64,000 nt of DNA from Neoceratodus forsteri (GCA_016271365.2 CM028131.1:282470001-282534000), one strand, 5' to 3'. Counted from the stretch's first letter, positions 1 to 10,327 are shown. Numbers and translations are program-made. Notes: generated by a model from the letters alone, not told the origin.

Positions 1-517
1 TTCCTCCACAACAGTCAGGTCTCCACTGACTGACTCATCTGTTTTGTATCTCAGGAGGTAGGCTTTTATACCTGTCTACTAATGATGTCAGCACCATGTG
101 AGCTGTCTGACTCACAATTCTCTTAAGTAAATACATGCAGGCTGACTCATCTGACCTTTACACACCTCTGTTTCACCTAGGAAAGAATGTTTTATTTTTG
201 GCTTCTTGCAAACCCAAAGCAGTTTACACAGAATAAAACACAGAGTACAAGGCTCTGTTGCTTCAGTTGTTCATTTCAGTTACTTACAGTCCCTCTGTCT
301 GCCTGCAGTACAGCACAGGAGAAGACGAGCAACTTACTGCCTCTTGTCTTACTTATATGTTTCTTATATAGTACTTGGGAGAAGGGGGGGGGGGGGCTAC
401 AAGACTGAAAGTGGCCAGATTTCAGCCTGTAGCTAGAACAGTAAACTTACAAGAACATGACAGTGTAAAAGAAAATGCAGCAAAAATTTAGACAGAGGCT
501 CTTGCTGCATCACATAG
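1..517. other. unassigned repeat-like DNA
   Basis: No convincing gene is visible. A run of G residues lies near 387-398. On the minus strand there is a poly(A)-signal-like AATAAA at 191-196 and a TATAAAAG string at 63-70, which could be pieces of an old LTR, but neither a partner LTR nor a target duplication is visible in the window. The two overlapping plus-strand frames at 187-436 are short and have no recognisable motif. Confidence 0.3.
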
Positions 518-655
518 ATAGATATATAGATAGATATTTTATTTATAAAGCGCCCATTTCCGTAGACTCTGGGTGCTGCACAAACAGTTCAGTAACAAAA
601 TATATTAAGGTAGCAGTTTAGACACAAACTAAAATTCTATCCATCCCATTAAAAC
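518..655 (-). mobile_element. L2-like LINE 3' tail fragment
   Basis: Read on the minus strand this stretch matches the 3' end of the L2-like LINE at 45415-45545. Both carry GGATGGAT, the string CACCCAGAGTCTA, TTTATAAATAAAATATC and a terminal ATCT microsatellite. Only the tail is present, as expected for 5' truncation during target-primed reverse transcription. It contains no coding sequence. Confidence 0.8.
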
Positions 656-1429
656 AAATTAGTCATACCCCCCTCTTTAAAAGGGAACCAGTCTTCACTA
701 GTTTTTTTCTTGCTTAGTTTGACTGGTTTCCAACTTTTTTACTTATTTATATGAAAACCATACCTATCTACCGCTATGTTTACATTTCAGCTGCCATAGA
801 TTTTCAGATTTACTTTTAACTCACGTCCCACAAATCTTTCAGGAGTAATCACATATTTCAAGTAAGCATACAGACTTAACATTAGCAACATTTCTCCATT
901 TCATTGTCATTACTGACAGGAACATTATCAATTGTTTAGACATAGGCATACAGTTTCCTGATTTTCATCTCATGAGTTTGGATCTTACCCAAGTCCACCT
1001 CATCACAGGGAATCACCCCATGAAACCATGATTTAGTCCCTTCTGGTCTTAAGTAGACCTCTTCAGTGCTGCCTCCTGTAGAGCTTCCATGCCCTTCTGA
1101 GCGCCTTTACCCAAGTTCTGAAAAAGTACACATGGCAGGCTCTGTTCATCTTTTCCTCTCTGTTCCAACTCCTTTAATTCAGGCAGTATTACCTATATTT
1201 TCTCATGCTCTTTCGGCACAGGTAATAGTACCTCTGCTCTGCTAGCTCAGGCAATAGCAACTCCATTTTCTCATGGTCCTCTAACTCAAAGTGCGCAGCA
1301 CCTGTACTTGAACTCTTCTCCACCTCTTACGCAACTGTACTATCTTCTTCGAGACAATTTCTTGTAGTATGTCATAACACATGGGAAGATTCCCAAGCAG
1401 TTATTACATCCAATTTCTTGGATTCCTTA
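656..1429 (-). other. possible LTR-element interior, minus strand
   Basis: No intact frame. At 664-690 the minus strand carries a purine tract (AAAGAGGGGGGTATGAC) that resembles the polypurine tract just before the 3' LTR at 20940-20963. The minus strand upstream of it reads in broken frames rich in Glu, Leu and Lys (around 1080-1340). This suggests the end of an LTR-element interior related to the one at 19811-21697, but no LTR is recognisable beside it. Confidence 0.3.
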
Positions 1430-2176
1430 TCAGGGGGTTGAGCACTCGTGCTGAGGTCTAGAGGACCTATCATGAGTGGCATTGATCACCACAGAGTCCA
1501 CCTGAGGCGGAGACATGAAGTAGGGGTGGTCCACCGCGGCCTTACAAGGATTGGAGGGACTTTTGAAAGGTTGCTTCCAAGCAGCCCAAATAGCCTCTTC
1601 AGAGGTGTCCACCAAAGGGGGGACGACAATAGTGGGTCATTCTGGTATTCCTAAATACTGTGCCAGCTTCTTTCTTGAAGCATCCTGTTCGGTGCTCTGG
1701 AACCCAAACATTTTCTGGACGTGTATCATAATGTCCGAAAATGTGGGATCATTTGGTGGAGAACATGGGAGTTCAGGGGCAGGTTCACCCTGAACTGACG
1801 AGATGGCTGAGGAGGACTGAGGGGAGTCTTCCTGATCCATACCGTCCTCATCCTTTAGGTCAGCCAATTACCATTCTTGCTGAAACGGGTCATCCATGTC
1901 AGCATCCTGAGGGTGAAAACCCGGGGAGACTGGGGAAGAGCTGGCCGTCCTGTGGGCCAAAGAAAGCAAAGAGGGAGCAGAGATCGGAGCCAACCATTCA
2001 GTAGGGGGGGCAAGGGGTCTGTGTAAGGTACAGGATAGTATTTACTAGAACCTGGACATCAATCATTGCCATCTGCCCAGCGGAAGTAGCCGGGGTAGCA
2101 TGGACCGAATGAATAGGGACCACTGATGGTATTGAAGAAGGCAGTGGAACCAAGTGAGCAGCCATCGATGAGAAGT
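1430..2176 (-). pseudogene. DIRS gag, middle part (element H)
   Basis: Two minus-strand frames, 1637-1867 and 1430-1615, encode an acidic stretch followed by a segment containing PPLVDTSEEAIWAAWKQP-like text. This matches the style of the middle of DIRS-type Gag proteins (acidic linker, then a helical region with conserved Trp and Pro). They lie in different frames with a frameshift near 1620. The piece is cut at 2177 by the hAT-like transposon; its upstream part resumes at 13657. RT and recombinase of this copy are not visible to the left, so element H is truncated or continues unrecognised. Family assignment rests on gag style and on continuity across the insertions. Confidence 0.5.
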
Positions 2177-2184
2177 GTGTATAG
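2177..2184. repeat. hAT target duplication, left
   Basis: GTGTATAG directly before the terminal inverted repeat. ATGTATAG follows the other end at 13649-13656. Seven of eight bases match, and eight is the duplication length typical of the hAT superfamily. Confidence 0.7.
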
Positions 2185-2385
2185 TAGGGTTGTCACGGTA
2201 TGAAATTTTGACGGTATGATAACCGAGGTGTGTGATACTGCGGTATAAAATATTCCAATGGGAGAACCTACAATATTCAAAAATCATGCAATTTTAACCA
2301 AATTTTATACGTAAAAGCAGTTAAAATACTAGTAAATGACACATTATGAATTTAATGAGAGAAAATAAAGATAGCGAGTCAAGTA

Positions 2386-3449
2386 CAGTCAATTCCACTT
2401 GTATGTCTTTCGGTTGTATGCCCGTTTTATCAAAGTCCCAATCCCCTTCTTATTCCCACAATATAAAAGTGTCCTGATGTATGCCTTGTCAATTTCGGTT
2501 GTATGCCTGTTTTATGTACTGCAACTGTGTCTAAATGGGTAATTGCCATTAGCGGTTTCAGTGTTAAATACAGCAGCTTATCACTAGCACCACATGCAGC
2601 GATGGAGAAGAACAAAAGAAATGTGCTATCTCTTGCGCGTAAAGCTGAGCTTCTTGAAAAATCTGAATTGCCTGGTGTTACAAGAAAGGATTTAGCAGCC
2701 AACTATGCGTGGAAAGAAATTAAACCCCAAACTATCCAGAACTGCTTTATTAAAGCCGGGGTCATTCACGGAGAGACCCAGGGTACAGAAGAAATTGATC
2801 CACCAACCGGAATGCAGGAGTCTGACTTTGTGGATTACGTGACCAGGGATGCAGAGGAGCCGACTTCTGGTGCTGACAGATGAGGAAATCTGCAATGAAA
2901 TCCTAACACAAAACGCACACATAGCAGAGGAGGAAGATGAGGATGGGGAGCAGAGCCAGTGGCCTAGCGAGAGGGTATGGCAGATGATGCGAGCAATTGA
3001 CACTATGTTGCTGCGAGGGAAATTAAGGAGTATGAGTGGTTTACATTTTGAAATGCCTGAAATGTTATTAAAGGCAGGTCGTGGAGCCAAACAGCAATCA
3101 ATAGATAAATGGCTCAAGCATTGCACAGAAACAGACGCTGTCGCGGAAAATGACATTGCTGAAACCACAAACTGCATTGACTTGTGATCTTTTTTTTAAA
3201 ATTACTTCAACTACTGCACTACTGCACTGTACTTAATTATTGCAGTTCTATTTTCATTCATGTCAACTATCAAGGTTGGCTTCTGCATAAATAAACGAAA
3301 TTAACGATTAAAATAGAGTGTGGCTGATTCTCATGCATAATAGCAGCTACAGGGTATTCGAAATATGTTCTCCCCCGCTTGTATGCCATTTCGGATATAT
3401 GCCCAATTTTCAGCTGTCCGCGGCAGTGGCATACAAGCGGAATTGACTG
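2386..3449 (+). mobile_element. Tigger-like Tc1/mariner deletion derivative
   Basis: Ends are inverted: CAGTCAATTCCACTTGTATG at the left and the complement of CAGTCAATTCCGCTTGTATG at the right. A TA dinucleotide flanks each side (2384-2385 and 3450-3451), the standard target duplication of Tc1/mariner elements. At 1064 bp it is much shorter than an autonomous Tigger. It keeps only the first and last parts of the transposase gene, so it can only have moved with transposase supplied in trans. Confidence 0.85.
2602..3187 (+). pseudogene. Tigger/pogo transposase remnant
   Basis: The first frame (2602-2883) starts MEKNKRNVLSLARKAELLEK, the N-terminal helix-turn-helix typical of pogo/Tigger transposases. 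After about 34 residues it jumps to text such as IQNCFIKAGVI, which in intact members lies after the DDE catalytic domain. The second half of the DNA-binding domain and the whole catalytic core are therefore missing. A frameshift near 2860 moves the reading to the frame 2849-3187, which supplies the acidic C-terminal tail and ends at a TGA. No catalytic aspartates are present, so the product cannot be an active transposase. Confidence 0.75.
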
Positions 3450-3540
3450 TATGTGCAAGAGAAATATATTTTTTATTGACTAAGTCAGATTCCTCCTGAC
3501 CTGATGATGAGCATGGAGCTTCGAGCACTGCAAGTAGATT

Positions 3541-3564
3541 TATATATATATATATATATATATA
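3541..3564. repeat. AT microsatellite
   Basis: Uninterrupted alternating T and A, followed by an A-rich stretch. Confidence 0.9.
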
Positions 3565-3636
3565 AAAATGTCATTTAATTGCAGTCTGAAATGTGAGTGA
3601 CATACTGTTATAAGTATAGTGTTGTACTGTACTCTT

Positions 3637-3732
3637 AGCTTACAGCACAAAATGCTACTAATACCAAAAGTACTGTATACAGATAGCTTACAGCACAAAA
3701 TGCTACTGATACCAAAAGTACTGCATGCAAAA
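3637..3732 (+). repeat. 48-bp tandem duplication
   Basis: Two adjacent units begin AGCTTACAGCACAAAATGCT at 3637 and 3685 and end around TACTGTATAC and TACTGCATGC. They differ at a few positions only. Confidence 0.85.
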
Positions 3733-4261
3733 AGCATGGTGAGTACAGGTAGTAAGTTGTTTGATTTACATTTTTGTTATGTTAAATTGTTAATAACTTA
3801 AAGATGAGAACTGATGAATCTGAAAGGAATGTCCAGTCACCACTCCTGGTGGTGGTGGTGCAGACTAGACTTGCAGATGCAGACAGAGTTGCACTTCACT
3901 GAAGTTGTGTGCTACTAGCTTAAGAAGCAGGCACAGCAAGAGCACTACTTAGAATCAGAACAGTGCTGACTGGAAAATCAAGGCTCACTGTCTGGTTATA
4001 ACTAGGCTGAGTGTCCCTCCTCCATCCTCACCTCACAACCTGGGGCTCCCTCCAAGACCCAGTCCCCTCAAATTAAGTTAGCAAAAGTAATAGTAAGTAG
4101 TGCAGATACATTTGGAGAGATTTGTGTTCTTCGTATTTACTTTCTCAATGTAGTACCCCAACACCATAACCACAACACAACTCCTGCCTGCACTCACCAC
4201 TCACTGTGTCCGAGACTCCAAGTCTAAGCCAACAGCCAGAGCTGAGCTAAGCCAACTGTGA

Positions 4262-4990
4262 GAGATGGTGGCATTTAAAGGAATTTGCCTATATATCCTA
4301 AATGCCATGGTGGCTGCCTGGCTGCTTTTTTCCCTTTTTAATATAATAGGTATTTAGATACAGTAGCCTCCAGCTGAGGCAGTGAGCCAATGTGAGTTGC
4401 TTGCTTGACTTGCTTTGGTTGAGTGAGTCCTGCTATTGTGAGTGGAGTCATGTGACTGTGACATGAGTCAAGTCTGACAGTAAAGGAATCAACTTATATA
4501 TCCTCAGTGGCAGGCACTCACTGGCTGCTTTTTTGCTTTTTTTAAGGTAGGTAATAGTTATTTAACTACAGTAGCCTCCAGCTGAGGCAGTGAGCCAATG
4601 TGAGTTGCTCTCTTGACTTGCTTTGGTTGAGTGAGTCCTGCTGTTGTGAGTGGAGTCGTGTGACTGTGACATGAGTGCAGTCTGGCATTAAAGGAATCCG
4701 CTTATATATCCTCAATGCCATGGCAGTGGCAGGCACTCATTTCTCTTTTTTTTTTTTTTTGATTTTTAAGCTACTAGCTATTTAAGTAATTAAGAAATGT
4801 ATAAATTTAAATTACTTTTTCCATTGGGTTTTGTTTTATGTAGCTCCCACCACCACCACCAATTGACTCAAGTCATCTTGTTGCCACCTCGGACTCGTGA
4901 TATAATAAGTGACTCAAGAGGACTGGAGTCCTGCATAGCATTAAAGGAATTAGCTTATATATCCTCAACGCCATGGTTGGTGACTGCTGA
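4262..4990 (+). repeat. ~207-bp tandem repeats
   Basis: The anchor TAAAGGAAT followed by TATATATCCT occurs at about 4275, 4481, 4689 and 4942. The first three are spaced 206 and 208 bp apart and share long blocks such as GTAGCCTCCAGCTGAGGCAG and GAGTGAGTCCTGCT. The fourth is more diverged and spaced about 253 bp. The array lies inside the hAT-like element just left of DIRS copy A. Confidence 0.85.
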
Positions 4991-5130
4991 GTCAAGTGAC
5001 TATAATTGTTAAGTTAGCAGCTAGGTTAAGGGTAATTACGCAATTAAAGTAATTTCTCTTATTGGTTTTGTGTTAGGTAACCCCCAGCCACAGTCAACCA
5101 AGAGCTCATCTGAGCTGGCAAACTAAAGTT

Positions 5131-5293
5131 CAAACACCATGAAGTCTTGCTATATTATAACAAAAGCAGCCAGCCACTGCAGCTGAACTGCCCCGGAGAG
5201 GAAGGAGTTAACTCCAGAGGATCTGGAGTTCTACAGCGCGAGGGCGCTGTGCCCAAAGCTCTATCTGGCAAGTTTCAAATGAAACTGTCAGAT
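5131..5293 (+). repeat. left inverted terminal repeat, copy A
   Basis: Matches the reverse complement of 10686-10840, including AAGTCTTGCTATATTATAAC (right copy has GAGTCTTGC) and the stretch ending AAACTGTCAGAT. Only a handful of differences are visible. Confidence 0.92.
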
Positions 5294-5684
5294 TCTTTAC
5301 TCCGCTTCACTGAACAGTCGCTCCGGAGATCAGCTCCTTCAGCTCGGCGGTTCAAGCGAGTATTTTTCGGTTCATTTGAACCGGCAAAAGTTATTAATTT
5401 TACCGCATTCCGGTTTAAAAGCTTTATCTGGTAACCGTAAGTACTAAATTTAAGTCTGTGTGGAAAATTAATTATCGGTTCGGTTTTGAACCGATCGGTT
5501 GGTTTATTTATACATTTTAAACTATTCAGTTGGGTTTTTAGAGTGCGGTTCCCGGTTCTTATCGGTTCTAAAAAAACCTGAATTATTAGGGTTTTTTCAA
5601 ATACCCGTGACACGGTTAGGAACCGATAAGGGTGTCTTGCCTGGCACTGCCATCAAAAGGGCAAGTTTTGGTCTGGCTGGCATT

Positions 5685-7255
5685 ATGTCTGAGAAACCCA
5701 AAAGAAAAACCGGGCCCACTGGGTTTCAACACTGTGATGTCTGTGGGGAAGCCTTTGCCAAGGCTGACCCACACACCACTTGTGTCTATTGTCTGGGGGC
5801 TGACCACCTCCTGTCAGACTGCCAGGTGTGTAAAAATTTCCTGCAGCCACCCTGGAGAAGAGATTGGGCCGGCTCAGGGGCGAGGAGATCAAAAAGTCCG
5901 CTGACCGGATGGCCAGCCCGGTCCAGCACCACTGGACCAGAGGGAGTGCCTCTGACCAGGGCGAGACTTCCTGGCAAAGGAAGGCTGGTTCAGAGGAACC
6001 AGTCCCAGTTAAAAAGACAAGGAAATCAGTAGGTCTGGAGTCCAAAATTGTGTCTCCAACTGCTGCAGAGATAGCTAAAGCCATTCAGATTGTCCAGTCA
6101 CTGTCTCAGGGACCTGTAGAACCACCAACAGTTGGTAAAGGTTGGTTCATTCAGTCCCAGTGGTTCAGGATTTTGATGTTGAGGATTTTTATGAACCACA
6201 GGAGGGAGGAGGAATTTGATCAATATATGTGGCTGGGAGGGTCTGGACGTGCCCATTGAACGGACATTTCTCCAGACAGACCTTTAGAATCTCCTCCTAT
6301 TCTGTCTGAATCTCTTTTCATGTTTTACAAAAGGTTGCAGAAACCCTCCAGCTTCCTTTAGAGGAGGCTGTGGATGAACAGAGGAGCCTGATTATGTGAA
6401 ATGATGGATACCAGAGTCTGGAGGTTGTCTATTCCTTTGCATAAGTCATTTAGGAAGCAAACGACAAAGATTTTAAAAAATTCTCATTCTGTCCCTCCTG
6501 TAGATAAAAAAATGGACAGAAGGTATACTTTGTCAGGCTCGGATACAGACTTCCTCACTGAGCAGTGTAGTCATGTAGGTGTGGTACAAGCTGCAGCCTG
6601 TGACAAGGCTAATATTCCTCTGGCCTCACATCCTCCTGATAAGGTTCCAGGAAGATTGATGCCATGGCTAAAAAACAGTATATGGCAGCTTCTTTGGGAC
6701 TCAGGCAGGCAAATTATATGGCTTTGTCGCTAGATATCAGAAATCTAGGTGGGACACAGTATTGCAGTTAGCCAAGCAGGCCCATGGCCAGCTGGCTAGT
6801 GAGTTGGAACAGGTGGCTGCTGATGGCAGCCTCTAAGTTCAATTTCATACTGCTGTTGATGTTAATGATGTTTCCTCTAGGGTCATGGCCACTTCTGTAG
6901 CTCTCCGTAGGTTGGCATGGCTCAGATGCACTAATCTGTCCCAAGATACTCAGTCAAAAGCTATGGATTTTCCTGTAGTGGGAAATTCTCTGTTTGGGGA
7001 ACAAACAGAAAACTATATGAAAAAGATGGATGAATACAGAACTACCTACAAAAGTGCCCAGGCCAAGGAGAGGCATGCCATGCCACAGAGGCATGCTCCC
7101 AGAGGTAGGGGCAGGCCCTTTTCCAGGCCTTTTTACCAATTTCAAGCCTCCTCTGCTGTTTCGCAGAGGGGTTTCTTCAGAGGCAGGGGTAGACGAGGCA
7201 CAAGTAAACCGTCCCCCTTCCCTCAGCCTAAGGCTGCTGCTAAGCAGGCACCCTG
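5685..7255 (+). pseudogene. gag: DIRS gag, copy A (frameshifted)
   Basis: The start ATG at 5685 begins MSEKPKRKTGPTGFQHC. Residues 17-50 carry a Cys/His pattern (HCDVCGEAFAKA, then CVYCLGADH, then DCQVC) that looks like a zinc-binding module. A frameshift near 5850 moves the reading to the frame starting at 5864, where a Lys-rich linker and an AEIAKAIQIVQSL helix follow. Two more frame changes occur before the frame at 6885-7255, which holds ALRRLAWLRCT and an Arg/Gly-rich tail (RGRGRPF, RGFFRGRGRRG). In DIRS elements Gag is thought to package element RNA; the RGG tail fits RNA binding. The same module order occurs in copies D, E and G2. At least three frame breaks make this copy non-functional as read. 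Confidence 0.8.
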
Positions 7256-7264
7256 ATGGGGTGC

Positions 7265-9155
7265 CCAGGGCCGATTCTCCTGTACCAGTGGGGGGCAGGT
7301 TGGCCTATTTCAGCCAGAACTGGCTGTCCCCTAACTCTGGGACAGATGGGTTCTGGAGGTAATAGGCCAGGGTCTGATTCTCAGCTTCAAACACTTTCCA
7401 AAGATGAGAGCCAGGCATTTTCCACCTGCAAATCCTTCAGAAGCCCTTGCTTTGGAAGCAGAGGTTTCTTCTCTTCTGGACTGCAAAGCAGTGGAAAGGG
7501 TTCCTCCTTGCCATCAGGGCAAGGGGCTTTATTCAGATACTTTCTTACCCAAAAGACAGGAGAATGGGCCCATTCTAGATTTAAGGTACCTGAACAAGCA
7601 TCTTTGAAGCCAAAGTTCAGAATGTTGACTCTGGCAATGATATTGCCTTCTCTAAAACCAGGGGACTGGCTAGCTTCCCTGGACCTCAAAGATGCTCTAT
7701 TTTCATGTCCTGATCAGGCCTTCTCACCGAAAGTACCTCAGGTTCGAAATGCCCTCAGGCCATTACCAGTTCAGGGCAATGCCTTTCGGCCTTACCTCTG
7801 CGCCAAGGGTATTCACAAAATGTCTCGCTGTGGTAGTGGCTCACTTAAGAAGACAAGGGGTGGCTGTGTTTCCCTACCTGGACGACTGGCTCATTGTGGG
7901 TCAGTCTCCAGATCAGGTAAAATCCCACTTGCAAGTCACCCAGCAGCTTCTCACTTCCCTGGGATTCCTGCTAAATTTACCAAAGTCAGTCCTGGAACCA
8001 GTTCAGGTCCTGACCTTCATAGGTGCGGAACTGAACACAAGGTTAGCCAGGGCATTTCTTCCCTTGGAAAGGGTAGACAGACTTGTGACCCTGGCATCCT
8101 CCTTTACCCTGCGAGTCTCTCGACCAGCAAGGCATTTTCTGCAACTCCTCGGGCACATGGCTGCTTCCACAGCTGTAGTGCAAGGAGCAAGATTCCAGAT
8201 GAGGGACATTCAGTTCCATTTGAGGGCCTATTGGTCTCAAAGGAAGGACCCCCTTACCAAATTGGTCCCAGTAACTCAAACTCTGATCCTGGCCCTCCAC
8301 TGGTGGCAGGATCAAAGCAATCTAAGGCAAGGGGTTCCCTTCATTCCCATTTCCCACTCCCTCACCCTCACCACGGATGCCTCCCTGTTAGGGTGGGGGG
8401 CTCACTTGGGCGACCTTTCCACTCAGGGAGTGTGGTCTCCTCAGGAATCTCTGCTCCACATCAATCTTTTGGAACTCAGAGCTGTCTTTTTAGCTCTTCG
8501 GATGTTTTCAGTTTCTGTCCAGAACAAAGTCGTTCAAGTCAGGACAGACAACACCACTACAATGTGGTACATCAACAAGCAAGGGGGCACTCGGTCTTCA
8601 GCCTTGTGCACCGAAACAGTGAAGTTGTGGTCTCTGGCTTACTCCCTGAACACCTCCCTGATAGCAGTTCATCTCCCAGGGAAGGACAATGTCCTGGCGG
8701 ATGCCCTCAGCAGGATTTCTCAGGGCCATCACGAATGGGCTCTGAATCCACAGGTGCTGGGGTCTGTCTTTGCCAGATGGGGCACTCCTCAGATAGATCT
8801 TTTCGCAGCCCCAGACAACCACCAACTTCCTCTGTTTTGTTGCAGGCCTCCAGTACTGGGCTCAGTCCCTCTGGACGCCTTTCTGTTGGACTGGAAGGGG
8901 AAGTTCCTGTATGCCTTCCCCCCCTTCCCTCTTCTTTTCAGGGTGCTAGTGAAAATCAGATCTCAACCCTGCAGAGTGATTCTGATTGCCCCAGATTGGG
9001 CCAGACAGCCCTGGTACCCTCTGCTTCTGTCCTTGACAGTCCACCCTGCCCTGAGCCTGCCCAGAGTCCACGACTTGCTGGCCTGTGCACAGGGGAGAGT
9101 GTGGTATCCGGACCTCAAATCCCTCCATCTCAAGGCCTGGCTCTTGAGGAGTTAG
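7265..9155 (+). pseudogene. DIRS RT-RNase H, copy A
   Basis: Reverse transcriptase and RNase H, which copy element RNA into DNA. The long frame 7692-9155 (487 codons) contains MPFGLTSAPRVF, the catalytic YLDD at residues 62-65, and RNase H acidic residues in TTDAS (Asp229), LLELRAV (Glu261), VRTDNTTT (Asp286) and LADALSR (Asp337). The upstream finger region lies partly in frame 7404-7607 (ILDLRYLNKHL). A single-base loss near 7605 and a compensating extra base near 7690 put the intervening palm segment in another frame. So the domain set is complete but the frame is broken twice. The C-terminus overlaps the recombinase coding region, as in known DIRS elements. Confidence 0.85.
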
Positions 9156-9187
9156 AATTTGCTGATTTACACCTTTCTCAAGGTGTC

Positions 9188-10201
9188 ATGGATATTTTAA
9201 AGGCCTCAAGGAAGCCTTCCACTAGGGCCACTTATAATTCTAAGTGGAAGAGGTTTTCCATCTGGTGCTCTGAGAGGCAGATTATTCCAGAATCTGCTGA
9301 TCTTCCCATTTTACTGGACTATTTGGTCCATTTAAATTCCCTAGGCCTTAGGCCAGCTACCCTGAAGGTTCATCTGGCAGCTGTCTCTGCTTTTGTGTCA
9401 GCAGGGAAGCCTGCCTCCCTGTCTTCTCACCCTGTGTTCTCCAAGTTTTTTAAAGGGTTACTTCATACTAACCCTCCTTTTCGGGAACCGGCTCCTGCCT
9501 GGGACCTGAATGTTTGCATTGCTCAGTTAATGCAACCTCCCTTTGAGCCTCTGTCCTCAGCAGAGCTCAAGTATCTAACTTGGAAAACCGTTTTCCTAGT
9601 GGCTATCACTTCTGCCAGGCGCATAAGTGAATTACAGGCCCTGTCAGTGGAAGAAGATTTTATCTCTTTCCACAGAGATAAGGTAGTCCTTAGGACTAAT
9701 AGAAAGTTTTTGCCTAAGGTGGTTTCAGATTTCCACCTGAATCAATCCATCTCTCTCCCAGTATTTTTCACTGAGCATTCTTCCTCAGGTGAGAGGAGAC
9801 TGCACAGCTTGGACGTCAAAAGAGCCTTAAGCTACTATTTGGAGCGCACCAGAGGTCACAGGTTCGAATCCCTCCAACTCTTTCTTACTTATGGCGAAGT
9901 TGGCAAAGGGAAACCTGCCACTAAGAGGACAATTGCAAGGTGGATTGTCTCTTGTATCCAATTCTGTTACCAAAAATTAGGTAGAGAACCCCCCTCAGGA
10001 TTGAGGGCCCACTCCACCAGGGGTACAGCTGCGTCTCTAGCGGCTGCTAGAGACATTCCCATTCTGGAGATTTGTCAAGCTGCTACCTGGAAGACAGTTC
10101 ACACTTTTACCAAGCATTATTCCCTAGATGTCCAGTCCAGGAGAGATGCTTGGTTTGGCTTTAACTATTGCTTCAGAGCCTATTTCCTAAGTAGGTTCTG
10201 A
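9188..10201 (+). CDS. DIRS tyrosine recombinase, copy A
   Basis: A 337-residue phage-integrase-like recombinase counted from the ATG at 9188, expected to integrate the circular DNA intermediate. The N-terminal half carries the DNA-binding core (TYNSKWKRFSIWC at 15-27). Catalytic residues are all visible: Arg in TSARRISEL (144/145), HSTRG (His275, Arg278), Trp301 in AATWKTV and the nucleophile Tyr311 in KHYSLD. No stop or frameshift interrupts it. The same frame stays open upstream to 7256 across the RT/RNase H gene, giving 981 codons in all, so the true start is uncertain and translation could begin earlier. This is the most intact gene in the window. Confidence 0.88.
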   Translation: MDILKASRKPSTRATYNSKWKRFSIWCSERQIIPESADLPILLDYLVHLNSLGLRPATLKVHLAAVSAFVSAGKPASLSSHPVFSKFFKGLLHTNPPFREPAPAWDLNVCIAQLMQPPFEPLSSAELKYLTWKTVFLVAITSARRISELQALSVEEDFISFHRDKVVLRTNRKFLPKVVSDFHLNQSISLPVFFTEHSSSGERRLHSLDVKRALSYYLERTRGHRFESLQLFLTYGEVGKGKPATKRTIARWIVSCIQFCYQKLGREPPSGLRAHSTRGTAASLAAARDIPILEICQAATWKTVHTFTKHYSLDVQSRRDAWFGFNYCFRAYFLSRF

Positions 10202-10230
10202 CCCTCCTCCATGGAGGTACTGCTGTGTAA

Positions 10231-10327
10231 TCTGCTTTTGTTATAATATAGCAAGACTTCATGGTGTTTGAAGAAAAAATTACTCACCTTAGTAATTGCT
10301 TTTCTTCTCATGGAGTCTTGCTATATA
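10231..10327 (+). repeat. internal complementary region, copy A
   Basis: The first part (10232-10271, ending CTTCATGGTGTTTG) is the reverse complement of the left end at 5131-5170. The second part (GAAAAAATTACTCACC onward to about 10327) is the reverse complement of the right end at about 10820-10877. The two are fused with a short AAG/CTT join. This is the DIRS signature: the region templates completion of the ends and mirrors the circle junction. Confidence 0.9.

Larger units (their letters stand above)
3452..5130. other. hAT interior, non-coding
   Basis: This is the left internal part of the hAT-like element. It contains an alternating AT run at about 3541-3564, a 48-bp tandem duplication at about 3637-3732, a CACCACCACC run near 4850 and the roughly 207-bp tandem array described separately. 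Short frames here show no known domain. Confidence 0.5.

Noticed and set aside
2692..3177. 161-codon minus-strand frame opposite the Tigger remnant
   Set aside because: It is a shadow of the transposase frames on the other strand and has no recognisable motif.
3637..4990. CRISPR-like spaced repeats
   Set aside because: The repeats are directly abutting tandem units of 48 and about 207 bp without unique spacers, in a eukaryotic transposon.
7256..9130. First two thirds of the 981-codon frame as a separate gene
   Set aside because: No start context or domain distinct from the overlapping RT/RNase H is visible; its openness is reported as a finding, not as a gene.
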